Translations under genes and position numbers: made by a program
Shown: one piece after another, positions 8,120 to 17,800 of the stretch
Layout: each line of letters starts with the position of its first letter
Numbering within the stretch: position 1 is the first letter of the stretch
The notes under the pieces: generated by a model
The model's input: only the letters and a program-made list of their open reading frames with translations
Told to the model about the DNA's origin: nothing
Databases searched by the model: none
Assembly: GCA_030747885.1 (NCBI GenBank)
Contig: JASLJW010000028.1
Coordinates: forward strand, 1-18,616
Length of the DNA: 18,616 nucleotides
Direction of reading: 5' to 3'
Source of the DNA: Candidatus Thalassarchaeaceae archaeon
GTDB taxonomy: Archaea > Thermoplasmatota > Poseidoniia > Poseidoniales > Thalassarchaeaceae

Positions 8120-8137
8120 CGAGGGCATAAGCCCTCG
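8120..8137 (-). terminator. Hairpin after the giant gene, possible terminator or processing site
   Basis: A perfect 7-bp inverted repeat (CGAGGGC / GCCCTCG) with a 4-base loop lies 22 bases past the giant-gene stop codon on the minus strand. No T-rich tract follows, so it is not a classical archaeal oligo-T terminator. It could be a transcript-end or processing hairpin separating the giant gene from the sugar operon. The rest of this 89-base gap holds two short GACCGA direct copies and the promoter candidate. Confidence 0.35.
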
Positions 8138-8158
8138 ATCCATTTCTTCGTTCGAACT

Positions 8159-8890
8159 CTAAGCTGCGAGTCGTGGCGGGTTCGTCTGTCCAGTGAAGGA
8201 CATCAATGGCGTAGCAGCCTGGGAACCAGGTGCGTAAATCACTGAGATTCCCATACTGTTGATGATTTCGCCAGTAGATGGGTCATGCATCAAGACGTAG
8301 ATGATATCCCCAGCACCGAAGCCAGTCGTACAGTCTCCAGCAGCAGAGCAGTCAATGTCGTCCTTGAACGTCACCATTGCATCACTGTTAGATGGATTTC
8401 GACCATACAGCCCACAATCACCAGTTGCATCACCAGAGCCAGAACTTACACACGAATCAGCGCCTACGTACTTGTCCGTCATGTTGTAATCACGGAACTG
8501 TTCTTCACCATTCGAATCAGTCCATTCCAATTGGACACGGACAGCCTGAGTAGCCAGTTCGTTCTGAGCACCGTTGACGGTGATCTTCCAAGCCCAGTCG
8601 TTCGGGTCATCACTAGTCACGAAGGTATCGGTCAATGCCGTTACTCTAGGTGCAGCCTTTCCTGAAGTGTCCGCTAAGGACGACGACCACACATAGATCG
8701 TACCGGATAGTACAACAGTGATTGCAACCAAGAGAATGGTTGCGATAACAGGGCTTACTGCTTCCTCATCAGAAGACAGTTCCTCTACCATCTCAATCTC
8801 GTCCTCTTCTCGGCGAGCCGAGAACAGTGTAAGACCTAGGAAGAGACCTACCATCGATACTGCCATCAATCCTGGTACGAACGATGCTAC
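8159..8890 (-). other. Anchor helix plus type IV pilin-like module at the end of the giant protein
   Basis: Residues 3239-3261 form a transmembrane helix ending in Ala-Arg-Arg, as in a C-terminal surface-protein anchor. A short acidic loop (3264-3282) follows, and then AVSPVIATILLVAITVVLSG, the signature start of archaeal type IV pilins (PF07790 type). The acidic loop before Ala-Val-Ser-Pro resembles a class III signal region, which prepilin peptidase cuts on the cytoplasmic side. The Arg pair predicts that this loop is cytoplasmic, so the topology fits. The last 174 residues are beta-rich with four cysteines. Met3272 (codon at 8791) could be an independent start giving a 210-residue pilin, with a weak GAGGA about 10 nt upstream. 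Confidence 0.8.
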
Positions 8891-11800
8891 CGAGGATGCT
8901 GGGCGTAGACCGACCATCTTCGGCAGAGCGTCGCCCGTGTCCGTAGTGGTCATGTTGTTGTTTGCCCAGTTCAACTCTTCAAGAGCTGGCCTGCGGAAGT
9001 TGTCGGTTACATATGCATCAGTGAATGGATCAATTGTCCTCACTTCAGAGAATACTGCAACTTCATCGGTTGCAGTGTTCATTGTTATGTATCCCTTAAC
9101 ATCGACTGTTTCTCCGATTCCTGGAACTTCTCCATCATCCCACTCCAGTGTTACCTGGTGTTGGATACCTGGGTTATCGTTTGCAGTGAAACGGATTTGT
9201 AGATCGTGACCGTAATTGTACAGCGTAGGATCGTCTCCATTGTTCGTCACCTTGACAGTGAATGGTACTCGAGTACCCGGCAATACTGCGTCAATGTTGT
9301 CGTCGTTACCAGCAGAGAAACCGAAATCGGTGTCGAAGTGGTAATCCGGACGAGCCTCAGCCACGTTGTTCACGCGGATGTTTAGAGTAACTCGGTCGGA
9401 CCTCTGATCGTAGGTATCGTAACCAGCCTGACTGTAGTTGATGTAGCTCGGTGCTTCAGCAGTATCATTCAACCAGAGAGATACAGTGCAGTAGTAACCG
9501 CTTGCTGGAACTATCTGGTGTATTCCACCATCTCGTACGCCATCTCCATCAGCGTCCTGTAGGAAGTCAATCTCACTGGTCGGAGCAGTTGTTGTAGCAT
9601 CCGGAATCAGTGTAATCGACATGTCTTCAGTGTCCTGATCGAAAGCGATTGTGAAGTAGTGATCGTAATCACACATTGCTGTCTTAGCGACTTCCCACTG
9701 GTAATCTGCTGTTTGATGGTCAATATCTGACATCATGTTCGCTAGATTGAACGTTAGGTTGTCCACATTCGTGTCGTCCTCAGTGAGTTCGAAGTACCAA
9801 TCGTTTTCATCACCCTGGTATAGGATATCTCCGTTAGCAACCTCGATTACAGCGCCAGTAGAGGCGTCGAAGTTCGGGATTACAGGAGCATCGTTAATCG
9901 GGTTAACGATGAAGTCAATCGACTCGTTGTCGGCACTATCTACACCGTCACTCAATCCGAATACAATGGTACACATACCACCATTCTCGTTGGTCGCATT
10001 CTCGGTCAAGAGCAAGTCAGTTGTACTAGACATCTCAACTGAGAATGGCACACAATCGTCACCCTCATTGGCACTCCAAACATATGTTTGTGGAACCGCG
10101 TATGGGTTGTTGTCCGTCTGAGTGTTCTCGTTAGCCATATCGATGATGTAGCTTCCAGACACGTTGTACACACTACCGAGTGAACGTGGGATGGTGAATC
10201 CTGTGGATCCATCAACCGCCTGCTCGTCTCGGATATTGAAGGTCTCAGCAGAGCCTCCATCGTATACCATCAAGACACAGTCGCTACGTGCAGTGTTGCA
10301 CATTACTGGCTTGTCGTTCACGTTTGTAACGTTCCAGTGGAAAGTCTGAGTTGCATTCAGGCCATCACTATCTGTGACGGTAGCCTTCAAGCGGTGACCT
10401 CCGAACTGGTCCTGTAGTGTTGTGACATCCAAACTGTGCCCATTCAACACGTAACTGTACGGTGTTATGAACGTATGAGTATTGGCTGCGGAATCAACTA
10501 TTTCCCATGTTAGAGATGCTTCCTGATCCTGATAATCATCCGCCTTATCGGTCATGGTGATTGAAGTCAGTCCAGTATCCTCATCAACTGTTACATCAAC
10601 AAGGTTCTGAATTACAGGCTTAGCTCTCTTGATGTCGATCTCAACCTCTTGGTTGGTACTCATCATAACATTGGTCTCAGTTCCCCAATCCCAGTAGTCA
10701 TTGTCTGCATCTCGAACCTTTACGATGATGTCGTATGGACGAGGTGGAGTTGGAGTTGTTGTACCTGCGTATGTTCTGAAGATGAGCAAGAAGTCATCCA
10801 TTGAACCATCAGGCAAGTCAACTCCACCTAGGTCGAAGTTACCAAAGTCGTAGAAGTTCTGTGCCGTTGCGTTGGCTGCATCCCACATCTGTGGAGGGTA
10901 CATTCCAAGCACGTGACCAGAGTTTTCATTCTGAACAATAGCCAACCATCGGACATCCTCTGTTGGAGATCCAATGCAAGACCATGGGATTGCGAACTCA
11001 GAGTTCAGATTGAACGTAGGAGTGAATCCAGGGTATCCGAATCCAACGAAGGATTGGATACCTGTACAGGACGAAGTCACATCGACCCAGTTTCCGGTAG
11101 GCGTTACACGCTTGATTCCCCAACTGGTTGCATCTTCAGCAAACAGCATGAAGTCTGCTTGGAACGGCAGGTTATGACTGACGTACCAGTTGTCTCCAGT
11201 GCTGCTTCCTCCAGCTACAGTATCCAAGTAGATCAAACCGTCAGATGCAGTGAAAGTCACTCCAGACAGTCCAATGTACATGTTGGATGAATCCCATGTG
11301 ACGCGCATTCCAGCACCAGTAGTGACGTTTACCGCTACCTCACCAGGCATCATATCATCAGCGATGTTTGTCGAAGCAGTGTATTCTCCGACCCAATCAC
11401 CCATGTCTCCATCTGCTACGATTGTAGCACCGGCACGAGTGCGCCATGATGGGCTCACGTATTCAGCGCGAGAGTGACCTACAAGAGGTATCGCTCCACC
11501 AGTTGCCGTGTTGAAGTCTTCAGTTGAACGAATCACTACACCAACATCAGTTGCTGCTGAACCCATATGAGTTACATCGAGATCCAAGAGGTTACCCTCG
11601 TGGATTATCGAAGTAGTGGTCAAAGTCAACTTGGCCGGGTTCAAGACCCCGTTTCCAACGCTGGTAATCGTACTGAATGGACCTGCATTGATTTGAGTGC
11701 CAGTGTTTGCCCAACTCATGTTCTCGATTGAACCAGTGGCTGCATTGAGGGTCTTCAGAGTGACATCGGAAGCACTAGTGCCACCATTCCATCGGAAGAG

Positions 11801-14800
11801 CTTGTGGCCATCAGCGAGTACACCGACTCCACCATCTGTAGACAAGTCTGTGATGTCCAAGAGGGTTACTCCGCCAGTACTTACTGCATCAACTCCAACA
11901 CCAGTGGTGTCGTCGACCTCGATGGTTGCTCCGTTAATGGTGATATCCACATCTTCTGCTTGAATACCAGCACGGTCTGCAACAATTAGTGCACCAGATC
12001 CACTGCGGACCTGTGGTGAACCACCAAGGTACAAGTCGCCGCCTTCCATAGAGATACCAATTCCGAATCCACTGATCGATGTGTTCGATAGGGAGACGTC
12101 ATCACCGCTACCTGCAACATTGATTCCAGTTGATGCAAGAGTTGGTCCACTTGTTGTGGCCACAGTAATGCTACCCCACATAGTAACCGCACAGTTGTCG
12201 GAATGGTATTCATACGTTCCAGCCGTATTGAATGTATGACTGAAGTACGTTCCATTGTTCATCATTCCACTGTCCCACTCAGGTGGGTTTCCAGCTGAAC
12301 TGTTAGCTGTGGTGGAGTGCATGTAGCACGATGGATCGTTGTAGTACGAAGTAGCGTGCCAGCGCACAGTATCTCCCAAGTTAATGGATAGATGCTGTGG
12401 ACTGAAAGTCGATGCACGTATGTCCACTGGGTGAACACGAGGTGCAGCGCCACCAAGACTGGTGAACGAACTTCCTTCGTCAAACACTGTGCAACCATTG
12501 GTAACAAGAGCGTTCGAGATTACCTCAACGTCGTTGCCGCCCATGAGTACCTCAGAAGTTGATCCACAATTGGACACACTGATTCCTAGAGCACTGGTCG
12601 GTACGCGACCTGTTGAGAAAGAAACGTCGTTGTCCTGTATGTGGACATCGTTTGCTCCTCTAATGCCGTATACGGAGATTCCTCCATCAGCGTCAATCAG
12701 AGTGTTGTCTGTAATTGTGCCCCAACCGGACTGGACGTATACACCTGGGAAGGCGTCATCTCCAATTCCACGGAAAGTGTTGCCATCAACATCCCACTGC
12801 TTTCCATTTCGCGAGTAGAATCCAACATCAGCCTTGATGTCGTTACCTACTACGTCCACGGAGTTGGTGGTTGCGTCCTGAATATACACACCGTATGATG
12901 GTGATGTACTACCAGTAATGGTGTTGCCCTCAATGAGGACATCATCAGCCAAGGTGTTCAGGTAGAACCAGAATCCAATCGAACCTGTGTCTGTGAATAC
13001 GTTGTCCTTGACAACCATATCGTCAGTACCAGTACCACCGTAGTAGGAACTGTATGCGTAGTAGTTGTACGGGATCATTACGCCAGCATCACAATCGAAG
13101 AACTTGTTGTTCTCAATCACAACATCGTCTATTCCAGCAGTTGTAATACAAATCTGGTAGTAGTAGAACGAACTGGTCTTCATCGGAGCAGTGTAATGAG
13201 ACAACGTACTGTTTGTAATCTCAAACATGGATGGAGCGCCATAGTATCCCTTACCGGATCCTGCTGAAGCTATACCGATTAACTTGGTATTGTTAACATC
13301 CCATGCACCATAGTTAGAGGTACCAGAGTAACCAAGATAGAAACCACCTGGGTTATCATTGGATGCTTCTCCCATTCCAATCACAGTAGTGTCATCCATG
13401 CTAACCTTCTGAGTATACGGATACTCGACTCGAATCGATGCCAAGTTGTTGGTATCGTATCCTGTTGTGAAGATAATCGTGTTGTTGAAGTACGTAGCAG
13501 CAGCTGCATCCATGTAGTTGTAGGAGTTATCCATCAAGATTGCCATGTTGTTTTGCTCTCCACTCATTGCATAGTATGCATCGTACTGCTTCAGCCCACT
13601 TGGTGCCGTCCATGAGCCTCCATAGCCAACACTGCTACTGCACGCTGAAAGTCCGTAATTTCCGTTGGAACGGTAACAGACATGCGCATCAATCTGGTCA
13701 GCCATATCGACTGTGTCGGCGTTGCCAGGATCATCAGTCAATGTAACTGTCTCAAGAGCGTAACGGTATTCGTATGCTGCATGCTTGTACACAGATGCCA
13801 CTTGCATTCCTGCAAGGTTCATCGTGTTCGTTCCACCTGCATTAATCGTATATGCTACGAACTCAAGATTATCAACAAGACCTGAAGAATCAGACTTGCC
13901 TTCATCCACAGCTCGACCATCTGCATCGATCAATTTCGCAAGAGCGCCATTTACGGATGAAGAATCTGCTTCAAGAGTAACATCGTAGAATCGAGCACGT
14001 GTGAACACACCGCCTCCATCAACCGATACTCCTGAACCAGTTCCAATATCTCCTTCGATGAAGGTTACAGAACCTTCACCTATTTCGACGTCGTTCGTGT
14101 TCAATGACATTACAGATTCAACCATTCGGACATCTCCTGTACCGTCGTGCTGAAGACCAAGAGTAGAGTTCGAAATCGTCAATGAATCAAAGGACCAATC
14201 CTTGGTAGAGGAAGACGGTACGTGAATTCCAGATGTTGCGGAATTATTGATTACACCACCGAATGCAAGTCCCATGTCTCCAGTCAGAACTAGAGCGCTC
14301 TGGGTCTGGCCATCGAAGTTTGCATTCGTAATTGCAGTCTTTCCTGTTGCAGAGGAAGTCATTCGAGTTGCATATCGACCATCAGTGACTGTGACGTCAT
14401 TGAAGTTGATATTGTTTGAACCATCGAACAGTATTCCTTCATCTGTAGGGTCTATAATGTTCAAATTATCATAGGATCCTGCTGCAGTTCCACCAGTAAT
14501 CTTGACACCAGTTTCGCTACCAGTAATCTCACCATTGCTCAGGCTAGCTACTCCGAACTCTCGTTGCCAGTCACCCATAGAGGTAGCATCTGCACCTCCG
14601 CGAGTGAGGAAGTCAACTCTGTCCTGGAAGTAGTTGTTCCTGTTGTGGTATACGTCCATCTTCAAAACAACCTCAACGTATGAATCGCCAGGTGTGCTAA
14701 TCGGAGGGAACTCGTGTCTGAATCCAGACGGGTTAGGAGTTCCGAATCTGTATGCGTAATCCTGACATACACCGTAGTACCCCCACATTCCACCAGATCC

Positions 14801-17800
14801 GCCTTCTAGAACTTCAGGTGTTGTTGGGTATGTAGCTGGGTAATAGTTAGCTGGCCAGTAACCCGCCGTATAGTGGTACGGGTAGTAGTTCGTGTTGGTT
14901 GTTAGACCAGGAGCTGATACTGTCCTGAAACCATAGTTGAGTGGTGGGTTGTTGTATGACCCGTTCTGTTGCAACTGGCTTGGACCGTAATTCAGCATGT
15001 ATCCGTAGTATGCGTACTGGTACGACCCACCTGGGTTGTATTCGTAACCATATGCGTTACAATCCCAAACTGGTGGTTCACCATAGTTTGTTGCTGCATC
15101 GGTATTCAGTACCATGTTGTGACCGTAGTCAATCAACTCTAGACCGTTACCATCACCTGTGTCTGCGTAAATTCGCATTCGATCGTAGATCATGTAGTAA
15201 TGGGACGAGTAGTAGTTGTACGGGTGAGCATTTCCACCAGCGTATACTGAGTTAAACGCCATCTGCAATACCTCGTCGTCCTTTGCGAAATTCGTGATGT
15301 CAATCTCATGAGTCTGCCATCCTGACTGACCCTGTAAGAGAGGAGATCTGTAGATGGTTGGCAATGCCATGCCACCGTAGTTCTCAACACCAACATCGTT
15401 GTTCGACAATGTAAAGTCGTTCACAGTAGGTGCTCCATTCCTTACAACAATTCCAGTTGCTGCATTCTCAATGGTGATGTCATCAAGAACAGACGAAGAG
15501 GTCTGCTCTAGATGTACTCCCACACCAGTCTGTTGGTTATTGGAGACGCGAGCATCGTCCATAATCAACTTACCACCTGCGACCTTGATTGTGGCCATTG
15601 ATGGACTGGTTGCATAGGAACCCATAGCATAGGAACCATTGAGCATATTCATTGTCGCACCTGCACCTAGATACACACCACTGTTTGTGGTGGTGTCTTG
15701 ATACATATCACGAATGAATGAATGATCCATGTCGAATGTACCACCCTCGATGTTAATCTTCCATCCGTAAAGACTGGTTACAGCCTTGATGTATCCATCA
15801 ACGCCACCAGATTGGACACCGCCAGTTAGGTACAGTTGTGCACCGTTTCGTAATGTGATGGTAGGATCTGATGTACTTCCAGTCGAGTTTACACTCATCT
15901 TGGTACCATTCAGATGTAGGTTACATCCATCTAGAACAAGGTCCGTAGATAGAGTAACAATCTGTAATGTGTAGGTGTAATATCCACCGGTTAAAGACGC
16001 GGAATCGTTGTTCGCTAACCATGTACAATCCACAGTTGCGCCATTCCAATCCATTGGGTATGCTTCCAATTGGAAGTCAGCACGAGAACCAATTGTCATT
16101 GGCAAATCATGCTGAGCATCGTTGTAATCAGTAGTGTACCATGCATCCGCTGGGGAAGTGGTATTCTGACCTGCACCGCCACCAATGTTGAACGAGTGGT
16201 CTGTGTACGTGTTGGTCACAGTAGTTCCTGTCGAGGAATACCCTAGACGATTTGTAATGAGCCAAGCTTCAGCGAGACCATTTCCGTTAGTGGACGCACT
16301 GCCTACAACTGCAATATCGTTTACAGTGCACAAGCCAGAATTCGAAAGATCTGGGCAAGTTCCTGAAGTAGTAACGACAGTTGTGGTAACTCTGTGATCG
16401 CCGACATAGGTTGGCACTTGGTTGATTACACGGAACACTCCCACAGTAGCCATACCGCCGACGAATGCTTCGCCGTTCGGGTGAAGGACATCTGCTGGGC
16501 ACGTAGTTTGTGAGTACGCCGTTGAGGACGTAATACACTCAGTTGTTCCGTACGTGATTCCAATCATTCGGACAGAACCATCTAGACCTGCTGAACCAAT
16601 GTTCGAGAAGTCCGAATCGATGGTACCATCTGCCATGGTTAGGATCGAGTTCTGTGCATAGGATGCGCCTGTTGAGGAGCCTGTTCCTGTGTAATCCAAG
16701 TCAAACCCACTTACTGTGACTCTGTTCGAAGAAGACGAAGATGCACAGTTCGAAATCACTGCAGTACTATCTGTGTCGATTGAAACAGTGGATGCTTCAA
16801 CAGTCCAACCACAACCAACAGCACGCATGTGTGCGCCTTCATAGCCTGTTACAGTGACCGTACCCGAATCAGGTGAATTACCTGCAAGGTACAATCCAGG
16901 ACCACTGCCCGATGTAGTAAACGAAACATCGTTGATTGAATCTGGACGAGTCCTCTCTAAGTAGAGCTGACTATCGCTGTTGCTACTACCACTCATGGTG
17001 ATGTCGTCGAAGACTGCATCAGCGCCTGTAGCACCAGTAACAGATGAAGATGCACCTGCAGGAATTACTGAGATGAAGCCTTCCAATCCTGTACCAGCTA
17101 TTTCTTCCATGTGAACTGAATCAGTTGCCTGAGTATAGACGCCTCGGTAATAACCATCAATAGTTAGTCCGTAACCATAGAACGTAGATCCAGATGTTGA
17201 ATCTGCGTCATGGTATACTCCACCGTCAGGATTCCAATTGGTTCCTGGACGACCTGCATCATTAGTGAGGTCAGGGATGGTGAGAGAAACGTTACTCAAC
17301 CATAGTGCATCGTAATCAACGCTAATTCCGTTAGCGCGAGCGTCTGTAATGGTCACGTTCTCCATTGTTAGAGAACCACCATTGGAACCAGGGTAGTTGA
17401 CGATTGCGCCGCCCCAGTCGTTCCAGTTGGTATTACACTCATCCATCGAACCGAATCGCAAGTCAACGACTGCGTCCTGTGGAAGGTCCATACAGGCGTC
17501 TGCTGCGTTGGTGATAGCGAAGTTCTCCATAGTGAAACTGGTTCCTTGACCGCTGCCGTGGCTGATTGCCTTGTCGACATTGTCGAAGGTCATGTCACTC
17601 ATCTCGAAATCACCAACGTTACCGTTGTATCGAGGTGTGGAGCCCCATGCGCTACCTGCGCTAATGGCTACCGACATATTCTCGAAATTGGTATGTGTGA
17701 AGGTGTGACGATCGTCTGTACCACCAGAAGTAGTACAACCGTTGGTGAACGCCATTCCCAATGCCTTGGCAGATGTGGTGCCAAGATCAGTGATGTTCAC

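Noticed and set aside
8159..8791. Separate pilin gene starting at Met3272
   Set aside because: The frame is continuous with the giant protein, no stop separates them, and the ribosome binding site is weak. Kept as an alternative, not listed as a gene.
8718..9209. Plus-strand open frame of 163 codons
   Set aside because: It is a Ser/Thr-rich shadow of the giant gene, caused by that gene's codon use.
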